From JBAYJY01 sp041664945 (GTDB taxonomy: Bacteria; UBP15; UBA6099): a stretch of DNA of 63,682 nucleotides. Below, piece after piece: positions 46,465-55,867 of the stretch. The translations under genes were made by a program, and so were the position numbers. Positions within the stretch are counted from its first letter, which is position 1, and each line of letters opens with the position of its first letter. The DNA is taken from contig JBAYJY010000005.1 of NCBI GenBank assembly GCA_041664945.1, positions 1 to 63,682 of the forward strand, given 5' to 3'. The notes under the pieces are model-generated. The model was given only the letters and a program-made list of their open reading frames with translations. It ran no database searches and was not told where the DNA came from.

Positions 46465-46539
46465 CAGAAAATTCCTCCGGGCAAAATTGATTGAATATTT
46501 AATCTATGAAAAACGGGGAAAGATTATCGCCTTCGGCGA

Positions 46540-46573
46540 CCGGAGAACCCCTTTTATAAAAGTGGTTCTCCGG
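46540..46573. repeat. 34 bp near-perfect palindrome upstream of the MaoC gene
   Basis: CCGGAGAACC at 46540-46549 pairs with GGTTCTCCGG at 46564-46573. The middle, CTTTTATAAAAG, is itself a perfect palindrome, and only the bases separating them (C and T) break symmetry. It lies between the Gfo/Idh/MocA gene stop and the MaoC start, both minus strand. The length and symmetry suit a dimer operator or a regulatory hairpin; no T-run follows on the minus strand. Confidence 0.55.
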
Positions 46574-46626
46574 CCTCTCCCGAAAATTTTCGTTTCTTTC
46601 CGCAAGCTTTCCTGAAAATCAAACTA

Positions 46627-47784
46627 TCACACCTTCACTTCTGATTTCGAATCGCTCGATTTGTAAACGGCGTGCACGATCTCGACATTCTTCATGCCGT
46701 CAGCGCCCGTGCAGGCCCACGCGTCGCCGATCACAGGATGCGGCTCCAGAGTCCCGTTCACTTTCGCGACAAAGTGGTCCAACTGCCTCTTGAACATATT
46801 GTGCTTCCTGCCGTATGTCACATCGACCGGCAGCCACTGGTTGATGATGAACGACGGCGTCCCGAACTTCCAGACTTGCGCGTGCGTGTTGTTCAGATGC
46901 GGGAATCCGAGAACGTACCACGACCCATCCATTTTGTATTTGACGCAGCCCGTTTCGCCGTGGATGAGCCCTTCGTCGCAACTCCCGCGCGCGCTGAGCC
47001 GGCAGAGAGAGCTCTGCACGTAGGCGCATGCGCCGGACTCAAACCGCAACAGCGACGACGCATGATCCTCATAAACGCGGCCCGGCACGATTGTCTGCGT
47101 GACACCGCCCACGCACGCCACGTCCTCCTCCATCAGCCACCGGAACATATCGACGTAGTGGATGCCGTGATCGAAAAAAACGCCGCCGCCGGTCCGCTTG
47201 TCTGTAATGCGCCACGCGCCCATATCCTTGCTCGGAAACAAGCGCAACTTGCCGCCCATTTCGTAGATTTCCTTGACCGGCGATTTTGAGATGTCCGGAA
47301 TCCATGAGTCGTATGTCGCCCGCAACTGGAACACCTTTCCGATCTCGCCGCTCTTGATTATCGTCTTCAGTTTCTCGTAGCCGGGGTCGAACCTCAGAGA
47401 ATGCGCTATCGTCAGGATAACTCCGTTTTTATCGCACGCTTCGTTCATGCGCGCGCAGTCCGCAACCGTCGACGCCATCGGCTTCTCGCAGATCACGTGC
47501 ATGCCTTTTTGCGCTGCCGCAACCGTCGGGTCGGCGTGTATCCACGGCGGAGTTGTTATCACAACCGCGTCGGCGCCGCACTCGGCGATCATCGTTTCCC
47601 AGTCGCCGTATGTTTTCTTCGCTCCGAACTTCGCCGCCGACTTGCCGGCCAATTCCTTGTCTATATCCGCAACCGCCGCAAGCTCTGCGTCGGGATTCTC
47701 TTTTATCCACGGAAAAAATCCGAGCCACGCCTGCCGCCCGCAACCTACGACTGCGAACCTGACTTTCCTGCCTTTGCCGCTCAT
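46627..47784 (-). CDS. Gfo/Idh/MocA-family NAD(P)-dependent oxidoreductase
   Basis: The 385-residue cytoplasmic sugar or cyclitol dehydrogenase has the Rossmann motif in VRFAVVGCGRQ at the N-terminus. The ADIDKEL nucleotide region, VVITTPPWIHA and ICEKPMAST (the typical EKP motif) follow. Further on, GGGVFFDHGIHYVDMFRWL contains the conserved catalytic-region Asp and His. The frame is open to 48195, but the 137 preceding residues are non-coding in character; ATG 47784 follows GGAGG and starts the domain. The substrate is unknown. It faces away from the next gene, so 47785-47956 is a divergent promoter region. Confidence 0.9.
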   Translation of the reverse strand: MSGKGRKVRFAVVGCGRQAWLGFFPWIKENPDAELAAVADIDKELAGKSAAKFGAKKTYGDWETMIAECGADAVVITTPPWIHADPTVAAAQKGMHVICEKPMASTVADCARMNEACDKNGVILTIAHSLRFDPGYEKLKTIIKSGEIGKVFQLRATYDSWIPDISKSPVKEIYEMGGKLRLFPSKDMGAWRITDKRTGGGVFFDHGIHYVDMFRWLMEEDVACVGGVTQTIVPGRVYEDHASSLLRFESGACAYVQSSLCRLSARGSCDEGLIHGETGCVKYKMDGSWYVLGFPHLNNTHAQVWKFGTPSFIINQWLPVDVTYGRKHNMFKRQLDHFVAKVNGTLEPHPVIGDAWACTGADGMKNVEIVHAVYKSSDSKSEVKV

Positions 47785-47903
47785 GCGTTCCGCCTCCAGT
47801 TCGAGATTGCGAACATTATAGCAGATTCGGGACATGGCGGGGAAATCGGATACAGGCATTCTCAAATAGCGCTTTGCCGGTGCCCATTTCCCGTTCGCAT
47901 TTA

Positions 47904-47932
47904 AACCACGGAGACACAGAGACACAGAGAAA
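47904..47932 (+). repeat. Dispersed-repeat fragment (ACCACGGAGACACAGAG type)
   Basis: The stretch contains ACCACGGAGACACAGAG followed by ACACAGAG again, so GACACAGA is repeated. Such sequences are familiar as dispersed intergenic repeats in many bacteria. It lies just before the -10 region of the polytopic glycosyltransferase-like gene. Confidence 0.4.
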
Positions 47933-47956
47933 AGATTTCGGGTATAATACTTGCGA

Positions 47957-50068
47957 ATGGACAAGTTCGCGTTTATCTCGGTTCTAAAATTCCTGTCGCT
48001 GAACGGCCTGGTTTTGCTTTCCGGATGGCTTGCCGCCTCATGGCTGCCGGACTGCCGCCGCGGCGCCGGGCGCGTTCTCGCTTCTTTCGTTATTTCAACA
48101 GCGCTCATCGTCCTCAGTCTCGAACTGCTTGGCGCGTTCGGCCTGATCGTATTCAGATACGTTCTCGCCGCGCATACGGCGATATTTATTATCATCTTTT
48201 TGTTTTACCGGCGCGGCTTGAAACCGGCAAAGAACGCGGACATGGATTCACTTTCAGAGCAAGCGAAAGAAAGAAAAAGCGTTTTCCCGCTTTCGATCGT
48301 CGGCATTTTCGCCGTTCTGTTCGTCATCGCGGCGGCTTTCGCGCTGGTCATGCCCCCGGCGCCGACGGACGCCTTTCTCGACCATCTCGTCTTTCCTGCC
48401 GAATGGCTGCGCGCCGGGCGTATCACGCTCGTTCAAACTCTCAGCCCCGAGCAGGCGACTACCTATTACCCGGCAAACGGCGAACTGATTTACCTATGGC
48501 TGGCGCTGCCTCTTCACGACGACCTGCTCGCCGGCGCCATGGAGGCCGCCTGCCTTTTAATGTCCGTTTTCGCGGCGTTCAGGATCGGGAAGAAACTCGG
48601 TTTGAGCGAAGGCAATTCCGCAGCGGCGGCTGCGGCTGCCGCGCTCGCGCCGGTCGCTCTGAATCAGGTCCAGCAGTTCGGCGTCGACCTGTTTTTTGCG
48701 GCGGCGTTCCTCTGCTCGGCTGCCTTTCTGCTGCCGGACAGCGACGGAAAAAGATCGCGCTACGAGGTTCTTCTCGCCGGGCTCGCAGCAGGGCTGGCGC
48801 TCGGCTCGAAACATCTCGGAGTTCTGCTCGTCGCGCTTCTCGCTCCGCTGGTTTTCGCCGCGCGCGATGACAAAAAGAAATTCGCTCATTTCCTGCTTTT
48901 CATAGCGGCGGCGGCCTTGACCGGTTCGTACTGGTATCTTCGCAATCTGGCGGTCACGGGCAGCCCGTTCTACCCGCTCGGCGTCGATCTCTTCGGCTTT
49001 TCCCTCTTCAAAGGCGCATTCACGCGCGACGCCATGCTGCGCTCATACCTTCACACGCCGGCAGGCGACTTGAAAACGTTCGGGAAAATCATTTCCGAAA
49101 ACATTTTCGGCATCTGGCTTTTGGCCGGCGCCGCGCTTCTTTTGCTTGCTAATATCTCTAAAAATAAAAGAGACGTCAAAATCGACTTTGCGCCGATTTA
49201 CATTTTCATGCTCGGCCCGGTTGTGTTGGCGTTATTCTGGTTTGTGAATCCATACAACATTGCGAACAACGCGAGGTTCGTAATTCCGGGCATTTTCATG
49301 CTGTTCATATTCGCGGGGTGGCTGATCGAGCGCTCCGGCCGGCGCTGGAGCTGGGCGCTTATCGTTCCTGGCCTGCTTATCGGCAACTGGCCTTCGGCCA
49401 ACCGCTTCATGAGTTTTTTTCACAACTCATTGATAGGAAAAGGTTTCGCTTTCGACGCGCTCCCGCTTGCCGTCATCGCCATCCTATCTGCAATCCTATT
49501 TCTTGCCGCGATCTTTTTGCTCGCCAAAGGAAGCCGCCGACTGTCGCCGGTCTTTCTTCTGATTCTGGCGATCGCCGCTTTGATTCCGCTCAAATCCGGC
49601 TACATGCTTCTGGACCGCTACGACTGGTACGGCGCCCATTACCTCGCAGCCGGCTGGCGCGCGCTTGATTCCGTCGAAGAACCGTTGACTATCGCTTACG
49701 CCGGGAACTGTTCGCCTTACGGGCTTTACGGAAACCGGCTCAAAAACAAAGTAATCTACGCGAATCTCGACGGACGCCCTAACCTGCTCTTCCACGACTA
49801 CGAGCGCGAGTCGAGAAACAACGCCGGCTATAAACCTCCGCGCGACTCAACCAGCCTGAACGGCATTTTTCGCGGCAAAGCAGACTATTATGCATGGCTC
49901 GATCAACTGAGACTGAACAAAACCGATCTTCTTTTCGCTTCCAGAGAGTACATCGTCGGCCAAGGCGCCTCAACTCCGATTGAGCTCTCTTGGGCCCTCA
50001 CGCATCCGGAATCATTAAGTCTCGCATACCAAGAAGGCCCGGTTTACATCTTTCAAGTTTCAAAATAG
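47957..50068 (+). CDS. Polytopic membrane protein, glycosyltransferase-39-like
   Basis: The 703-residue protein has at least ten transmembrane helices: a first helix at about residues 10-28, then a dense set from 60 to about 520. A hydrophilic C-terminal region of about 170 residues follows. Between helices, the block MPPAPTDAFLDHLVFPAEWL contains paired acidic residues at the place where GT-C transferases carry catalytic Asp. The rest, with NGELIYLWLALP, also fits this fold. Such proteins transfer sugars from polyprenyl-phosphate to lipids or proteins; the substrate is unknown. TATAAT at 47943-47948 is so close to the start that the mRNA may be leaderless (start ATG 47957 or TTG 47951). Confidence 0.78.
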   Translation: MDKFAFISVLKFLSLNGLVLLSGWLAASWLPDCRRGAGRVLASFVISTALIVLSLELLGAFGLIVFRYVLAAHTAIFIIIFLFYRRGLKPAKNADMDSLSEQAKERKSVFPLSIVGIFAVLFVIAAAFALVMPPAPTDAFLDHLVFPAEWLRAGRITLVQTLSPEQATTYYPANGELIYLWLALPLHDDLLAGAMEAACLLMSVFAAFRIGKKLGLSEGNSAAAAAAAALAPVALNQVQQFGVDLFFAAAFLCSAAFLLPDSDGKRSRYEVLLAGLAAGLALGSKHLGVLLVALLAPLVFAARDDKKKFAHFLLFIAAAALTGSYWYLRNLAVTGSPFYPLGVDLFGFSLFKGAFTRDAMLRSYLHTPAGDLKTFGKIISENIFGIWLLAGAALLLLANISKNKRDVKIDFAPIYIFMLGPVVLALFWFVNPYNIANNARFVIPGIFMLFIFAGWLIERSGRRWSWALIVPGLLIGNWPSANRFMSFFHNSLIGKGFAFDALPLAVIAILSAILFLAAIFLLAKGSRRLSPVFLLILAIAALIPLKSGYMLLDRYDWYGAHYLAAGWRALDSVEEPLTIAYAGNCSPYGLYGNRLKNKVIYANLDGRPNLLFHDYERESRNNAGYKPPRDSTSLNGIFRGKADYYAWLDQLRLNKTDLLFASREYIVGQGASTPIELSWALTHPESLSLAYQEGPVYIFQVSK

Positions 50069-50137
50069 ACAAAGCAGCCAGGCCAAATTGATTAATATAT
50101 TTATAATTCCTGCCAAATAACCGCATAAGTTTTCCAT
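50060..50137 (-). CDS. Candidate 25-residue hydrophobic small protein
   Basis: A 25-residue frame begins with ATG at 50137, preceded by GGAGG at 50150-50146 with an eight-base spacer. It stops at TGA 50062-50060, nine bases inside the end of the glycosyltransferase-like gene. After the opening ENLCGY it is almost wholly hydrophobic, with two Cys and a Trp, and would form one membrane helix. The Shine-Dalgarno site is as strong as any in the window, which is why I list it despite its length. Function unknown; it may be a small membrane peptide. Confidence 0.4.
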   Translation of the reverse strand: MENLCGYLAGIINILINLAWLLCLF

Positions 50138-50220
50138 CGTTTCAACCTCCTTAAACGGAAGTCCGCAACAATCGTTATGCCGCCTTAGACATAATCGAAA
50201 TCGGGTTTTTTTTATTTTTC

Positions 50221-50249
50221 TTGTAGTAAATCTGTTTATAACTTATAAA
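50221..50249 (+). promoter_or_regulatory. Predicted promoter of the formate dehydrogenase genes
   Basis: TTGTAG at 50221-50226 and TATAAA at 50244-50249 are separated by 17 bp. Transcription would start about 45 bases upstream of the fdhA start. The 163 bp gap between the small candidate gene and fdhA is AT-rich; no other open frame stands out in it. Confidence 0.4.
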
Positions 50250-50300
50250 AGAGTAGATTGACTTGTGAATTAAATAACAAACAAATAAGGAAAGGGGTGG

Positions 50301-53300
50301 GTGAGAAACACCATGGAGTTGACCAGAAGAGACTTTTTAAAGATCTCCGGGGCAACGGTTGCCGGCATCGCGCTTAGCGGCGCAGGGTTCGGCATAGGCG
50401 ACAGCACAACGGCTTATGCGGCTGAACTACGAACCAAGAATGCCACGGTAACCACCACGATCTGCGCCTATTGCAGCGTAAGCTGCAGCATACTGGTGTT
50501 CGCATCAGAAGGCAAGATCATCAACATGGAGGGCGACCCGGACGCGCCCATCAACCGCGGAGCGCTGTGCAGCAAGGGCGCTTCGTACTTCCAAACGGTA
50601 TCAAGCGAGTCGCGGCTGACGAAGCCGCTCTATCGCGCGCCCTATGCAAGCGAGTTCAAGGAAGTCACATGGGAATGGGCTTTGGAAAAGATCGCGGAGA
50701 ATATCAAGAAGAGCCGCGACGCGAGCTTCATGGAGAAGAACGCGAAGGGCGAATTAGTAAACCGCACAAACGGAATCGCCTCCTGCGGAAGCGCCGCGAT
50801 GGACAACGAAGAGTGCTACATCTATCAAAAATTCCTAAGGAGTCTGGGTTTGGTGTATATTGAGCACCAAGCCCGCATATGACACTCAGCCACTGTTGCG
50901 GCTCTGGCAGAGTCGTATGGACGTGGAGCAATGACAAATCACTGGATCGACTTCCAGAACAGTGACGTCATTTTGGCGATGGGGAGCAACCCCGCCGAGA
51001 ATCACCCGATTTCTTTCAAATGGATCACCAAGGCTATCGAAAAAGGCGGCATCCTGATCAACGTGGACCCGCGGTTCACCCGCACTTCCTCGAAAGCGCA
51101 CATCTACGCGCGCCTGCGCTCCGGCACGGACATTCCGTTCCTCGGCGGCATGATCAAGTATATCCTCGACAACGATCTTATCTACAAGGATTACGTCGTC
51201 AACTACACGAACGCCTCGCTTCTCATCAACAAGGACTTCAAATTCAACGACGGCCTTTTCTCGGGGTACAACCCGGAGACGCGCAAATACGATAAGGCCA
51301 CATGGGCCTATCAGTACGACGAAGCCGGCATCCCGATTAAGGACCCGACGCTTCAGAATCCGAACTGCGTGTACCAGCTTCTGAAGAAGCATTACTCGCG
51401 GTACGACCTCGACCTCGTGACGCGCGTGACCGGAACGCCGAAGGAAGACCTGCTCAAGGTTTACAAGGCGTACGCGTCAACCGGCGTCCCCGGCAAGTCG
51501 GCGACGATCCTGTACGCGATGGGATTCACTCAGCACACGGTGGGCACGCAGAACATCCGCGCGATGTCCATGATTCAATTGCTGCTCGGCAACATCGGTA
51601 TCGCGGGCGGCGGAGTCAACGCGCTGCGCGGCGAAGCCAATGTACAGGGCTCGACAGACTTCGGCCTGCTGTTCCACATCCTGCCCGGCTATCTGAAGCA
51701 GCCGGTCGCGTCCGCCCCGACGCTCGCGGACTACAACAAGAAGTTCACGCCCGCCACCAAAGACCCGAAAAGCCTCAACTGGTGGAGCAACACTCCGAAG
51801 TACATAGTGAGCCTGTTGAAAGCCTTCTACGGCGACAACGCGACAAAGGAAAATGATTTCGGATACAGTTGGATGCCGAAGCTCGACGACGGGCAGAACG
51901 CCTCGTGGCTTATGATTTTCGACGAGATGTCGAAAGGCAAATTCTCAGGCTTCTTCGCATGGGGCCAGAACCCGGCCTGCAGCGGCGCCAACTCGAACAA
52001 GACACGGCGCGCGCTCACCACTCTCGACTGGATGGTGAACGTAAACCTGTTCGACAACGAGACCGGCTCGTTCTGGAAAGGCCCGGGCATGGACCCGGCG
52101 AAGATCAAGACGGAAGTGTTCATGCTTCCGTGCGCCTCGTCTGTCGAGAAGGAAGGCAGCCTCGCAAACAGCGGCCGCTGGGTTCAGTGGCGCTACAAAG
52201 CGGTCAATCCGCCGGGAGAAGCGCTTCCGGACGGCGACATCATTTCCGAGCTCTGCCTTAAAGTCAAAAAGCTCTATGAAACAGAGGGCGGCAAGTTCCC
52301 GGAACCCATCACGAAACTATGGTGGAACTATTTCGACGAAAAGGGACATTTCAGCGTCCGCGAAATCGCCAAGGAAATCAACGGCAAGTGGATGCTTGAC
52401 GGAAAAGCGGCGGACGGCACGGAGTTCAAGAAGGGAAAACAGGTCCTGAACTTCACGAAGCTGATGGACGACGGGTCCACCTGCTGCGGAAGCTGGGTTT
52501 ATAGCGGAAGCGTGTCCGACACCGAGTTTCTGACGATGCGGCGCGACAACGTGGACAAATCAGGCATAGGCTTGTTCTCGAACTGGTCTTGGAGCTGGCC
52601 GATCAACCGGCGCATCATTTATAATCGCGCGTCGGTCGATCCGAACGGCGTTCCCACGAACCCGAACCGTGTTGTCATTAAGTGGGACGCGGAGAATAAA
52701 AAGTGGCTCAACGACGTGGCGGACAACGCGGCGCCCCCGCTCACCGACGAAAAAGGCGGCAAGCTCCCGTTCATCATGAACGCGGAAGGATACGGGCGCC
52801 TGTTCGGCGGCGGTTCTCTGAATGACGGCCCGTTCCCGGAACATTATGAACCACTCGAATGCCCGGTCGAGAAAAACCTCTTCTCCTCTCAGCGCATAAA
52901 CCCGACCATCAAGATGTTCAGCGAAGTCGGCGAGAGCAGCGAAGGCAAAGACGTCTACATGACGTGCAACCCGAAATACCCGTTCATCTGCGCCACCTAC
53001 CGCGTGTCCGAACACTGGCAGACAGGCGTCATGACACGCTGGAACAAACAGCTCATCGAACTTCAGCCGCAGAACATCTGCGAACTCAGCCCTGAGTTGG
53101 CGGCGCTCAAAGGCATCAAGAGCGGCGACAAGGTCGTCATCAAATCGCCGCGCGGCCAGATCGACACGATCGCGATTGTCACCTCGCGCCTCAAACCGTT
53201 CATCATCGACGGCAAGACGGTGCATCAGGTCGGCACCACATGGCACTTCGGATGGCTGACTCCCTCGGACGGCGGAGACAGCTCCAACCTGCTCACCCCG

Positions 53301-53372
53301 ACAGTCGGTGACGCAAACACCATGATCCCTGAATCAAAGGCGTTCATGGTCAACATCGAGAGGAAGGGGTGA
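50301..53372 (+). CDS. fdhA: Formate dehydrogenase catalytic subunit FdhA (selenocysteine, Tat-exported)
   Basis: The 1023-residue molybdopterin oxidoreductase interconverts formate and CO2. It has a Tat signal (TRRDFLK) and an N-terminal [4Fe-4S] site with Cys55, Cys58, Cys62 and Cys90. The in-frame TGA at 50880-50882 is codon 194. The surrounding EHQARI-U-HSATVAALA matches the active-site neighbourhood of selenocysteine formate dehydrogenases, where Sec binds Mo or W. Downstream, GRGAMTNHWIDFQNSDV continues the same family alignment, so the TGA is not a real stop. A GTG start at 50301 follows AAGGAAAGG; an ATG follows at 50313. A beta subunit follows 5 bp later. The absence of a membrane subunit suggests a soluble periplasmic FdhAB, as in Desulfovibrio. 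Confidence 0.94.
50880..50913 (+). promoter_or_regulatory. UGA codon with SECIS-like hairpin
   Basis: TGA at 50880-50882 is followed, within coding sequence, by a stem: ACTGTTGC (50892-50899) pairs with GCAGAGT (50907-50913), with one bulged G and one G-U pair. The loop between is GGCTCTG. In Escherichia coli fdhF the loop GGTCT lies 18 bases after the TGA; here it lies 17 bases after. Bacterial SelB reads such elements to insert selenocysteine. Confidence 0.75.
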
Positions 53373-53377
53373 TCTGA

Positions 53378-54112
53378 ATGTCATTCGCCAAACTCATTGA
53401 TACATCTCGCTGCATCGGATGCCGCGGCTGCCAGGCAGCCTGCAAAAACTGGAACCGCCTGCCATACGAGAAAACCAAAAACCGGGGCACGCTGCAAAAC
53501 CCGCCCGATATGTCCGCTTCAACTTATACGATTATCCGTTATAAGGAATCGGGCGAAGGCAACAACCTGCTCTGGACCTTCCTCAAGGATCAGTGCCGCC
53601 ACTGCGTCGATGCGCCGTGCAAGATCATGGCCGACGGCTACGACGCCACGGCAGTCGAGAAAACCGAAAGCGGCGCCGTTCTGTACACAGACAAAACCGC
53701 GAAGATCGAAGACCTCGAATTCTCCTGCCCCTACAACGTGCCGAGACGCGCGAAGGCCGGCGATCCCTATGTCAAATGCACTCTGTGCTTCGACCGCATC
53801 ACCAACAACCTGAAGCCGGCTTGCGTGACGACCTGCCCGACCGGCGCTCTCGAATTCGGAACGCGCGAGGACATGCTCAAACTCGCCAACGACCGCGTAG
53901 CCGAAATTAAGAGCCGCTACCCGGACGCCCACGTCATGCAGGACGCCAAAGACGTCTCCGTCTTCTACGTGCTTCACTACAAGGATGCTTTGTTCTCGAT
54001 GGAAGCCGACCTGTCGAAACACGACAAGTCACGCTACGCTTCGAGAAGAGACCTCCTCAACCCGAAGCGCATCGCATCAGGTCTGTCAGGATTGTCCAAG
54101 CTGTTAGGCTGA
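53378..54112 (+). CDS. fdhB: Formate dehydrogenase iron-sulfur subunit FdhB
   Basis: The 244-residue electron-transfer subunit has 12 Cys in ferredoxin-like motifs: CIGCRGCQAAC near the start, CRHCVDAPC, CPYNVPR, CTLCFDR and a final CVTTCPTG. That number suits three [4Fe-4S] clusters. It takes electrons from FdhA to an external acceptor. Unlike the FdnH subunit of E. coli it has no C-terminal membrane anchor, and no cytochrome b gene follows, so a soluble enzyme is likely. The start follows AGGAAGGGGTGATCT. A terminator hairpin lies 49 bp after its end. Confidence 0.93.
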   Translation: MSFAKLIDTSRCIGCRGCQAACKNWNRLPYEKTKNRGTLQNPPDMSASTYTIIRYKESGEGNNLLWTFLKDQCRHCVDAPCKIMADGYDATAVEKTESGAVLYTDKTAKIEDLEFSCPYNVPRRAKAGDPYVKCTLCFDRITNNLKPACVTTCPTGALEFGTREDMLKLANDRVAEIKSRYPDAHVMQDAKDVSVFYVLHYKDALFSMEADLSKHDKSRYASRRDLLNPKRIASGLSGLSKLLG

Positions 54113-54160
54113 AACATAATAAGCGGGCTAAACGATTCCCGCGACTCAAAGCAAATATAA

Positions 54161-54193
54161 AAGGCCGCTCAATAGAGCGGCCTTTTTGTTTTT
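54161..54193 (+). terminator. Rho-independent terminator of fdhAB
   Basis: AGGCCGCTC (54162-54170) pairs with GAGCGGCCT (54174-54182) around a three-base ATA-type loop and is followed by TTTTTGTTTTT. It is placed just after fdhB. Confidence 0.85.
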
Positions 54194-54260
54194 CTTGTTC
54201 TCTTCGCGGCAAAAAATCGCCGGCAGGGCATTTCCTGCTAATAAACTTGCTATCCGTTTA

Positions 54261-54740
54261 TTATTCCGTGATTTTTTCGAGCCCGAGCAGTTCCGCTAAC
54301 GTGTTGTATGAATCCTTGCGCTTTGCCTGAAAATCGTTTGCGTTGTCATCAGTCTGCGAATCTATATACGCCGTCAATGCGTCCGCCGTATAGCCAAGCT
54401 TCTTCAGGCAGCCGGATATATCATTCAGCGACTTTCTGTCCGCCTCCGTTAAAGTCGTAAGATTCAGCAATTTCACGACATAACCGTCGAGAGTCGTGAG
54501 CGCGCCTTTCTGCTCGGCCACAACTGCTTTCGCATCTTCCCCGTTGTATACATCTTTCGCATATGCGTCCGCAGTGAGTCCGACAACTACCTGAACGTTA
54601 TACATCGCAAGCGCGGACGCGGCTCCGAATGCCTCTTCAAAAGTCGTCGTTTCCTGCGCCAAAACCGGTTTAGCCATAATCGCCAGCGACAACACTACAC
54701 TCATCGCCACAAGCATTGCCGCCTTCAATTGCTTTTTCAT
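54261..54740 (-). CDS. Exported helical protein of unknown function
   Basis: The 159-residue protein has a classic signal peptide (MKKQLKAAMLVAMSVVL-type, cleavage after VLAQ about residue 29) and a mature domain of about 130 residues that is helical and acidic. No Cys stands at the cleavage site, so it is not a lipoprotein. Strong GGAGG precedes ATG 54740. It lies convergent with fdhB, so it probably has no operon partner. I recognise no family. Confidence 0.7.
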   Translation of the reverse strand: MKKQLKAAMLVAMSVVLSLAIMAKPVLAQETTTFEEAFGAASALAMYNVQVVVGLTADAYAKDVYNGEDAKAVVAEQKGALTTLDGYVVKLLNLTTLTEADRKSLNDISGCLKKLGYTADALTAYIDSQTDDNANDFQAKRKDSYNTLAELLGLEKITE

Positions 54741-54963
54741 TTTGCCAGCCTCCGTTTAGTTTTTGCCCTAAATATCGCTTTCATGTCATACAATTATAAC
54801 AAATAATTTGGTTTTTGAAGAGGAAGATTGATTCTGATCGTAATTTCTCATTCCCGGATAAATCAACCGCCGACCTTTTTATCTTTAATGGAATGCCTTA
54901 TCATTTAGCCGGCGGCCGGCGAAACCTGCCGCCGAATAATATTAAGGAAGATAACGGCTGAAA

Positions 54964-55827
54964 ATGGAAAAGCAAATAGTGGAACAGATGCGGAAAAGAA
55001 TTGTTGAGCTGAAAGAGACTCGAAACGACCTTGTCGATGCGCTCGATCTTTATTCGAAGATAATTGAGATAGGCGCGCAAGTCGACCCGTCGGAGATAGG
55101 CGAGCCGCTGGCGGCGCCGGCAGAGGCGGCAAAAGGCCCCTACCCGTTCTTCGATCTTGCCACGGCGAAAATCAACTGGACCGCCGCCGCCCCGGCCTTT
55201 AAAAAAATGTGCGCGCTTTTTTGCGAAGAGGGCCAGACTGAACCGGATGTGGAGAAAGCGAAAAACGCCGACGCGAAGGAAGCCGGCGAAATGCTTGCGA
55301 CCGCGTTCGCCCGCTTCGTCTTCATGGACCGCCAGGTGACGCCGGAAAACCCCGACGCCGCCTCCGCGCAGCTCGCCTTCGTCGCATTCCTGACAATGCG
55401 CAACTACATCGGCCGCCTCGTCGGCGAGGGCCGCAAGCTGCTCGACAACCAGGAAGGCGTCTACGAAGCGACATGCCCGCTTTGCGGCGGCAAACCTCTG
55501 ATGTCGAAACTCGTCAAAGAGGAAGGCTTCCGCCATCTCGTTTGCGGAATCTGCGAGAGCGACTGGCTGTTCACGCGCCTCAAATGCTCAAACTGCGGCA
55601 ACACCGACCACAAAACCGTCGGCTTGATCGTGCCGGAAAATATCGAAGACCCCTACTCCGTGTTCACCTGCGACGAATGCAAACACTATCTGAAAATCAT
55701 TGACACCCGCAAATACAAACATCATGTCGATTCGCTGTTCGAGGCGATCGCAACCGCACACTGGGACTACATCGCGCAAAACCGGGGTTTCAAGTCGTCC
55801 GCGACATGGGTGGGCATGACGACGTAA
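54964..55827 (+). CDS. fdhE: Formate dehydrogenase accessory protein FdhE
   Basis: The 287-residue cytoplasmic protein is needed for maturation of Tat-exported formate dehydrogenases. It has the two CxxC motif sets of FdhE: CPLCGGKP, CGICESDW, then CSNCGN and CDEC, spread over the C-terminal half, where they bind iron. The N-terminal half is helical and variable, as usual. It lies 852 bp after fdhB with the same orientation and is separated by the convergent exported-protein gene, so it has its own promoter. Its presence supports the assignment of fdhA. Confidence 0.93.
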   Translation: MEKQIVEQMRKRIVELKETRNDLVDALDLYSKIIEIGAQVDPSEIGEPLAAPAEAAKGPYPFFDLATAKINWTAAAPAFKKMCALFCEEGQTEPDVEKAKNADAKEAGEMLATAFARFVFMDRQVTPENPDAASAQLAFVAFLTMRNYIGRLVGEGRKLLDNQEGVYEATCPLCGGKPLMSKLVKEEGFRHLVCGICESDWLFTRLKCSNCGNTDHKTVGLIVPENIEDPYSVFTCDECKHYLKIIDTRKYKHHVDSLFEAIATAHWDYIAQNRGFKSSATWVGMTT

Positions 55828-55867
55828 TGCCTGAGCAGGCAATTATTTATATATGAGGTTCAGCATC

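Noticed and set aside
47785..48195. N-terminal extension of the Gfo/Idh/MocA oxidoreductase
   Set aside because: The 137 residues show no domain, whereas ATG 47784 has GGAGG and begins the Rossmann fold.
50880..50882. TGA as a true stop or sequencing frameshift in fdhA
   Set aside because: The amino acid context on both sides is the active-site neighbourhood of selenocysteine FDHs, the frame is unchanged across the TGA, and a SECIS-like hairpin follows.
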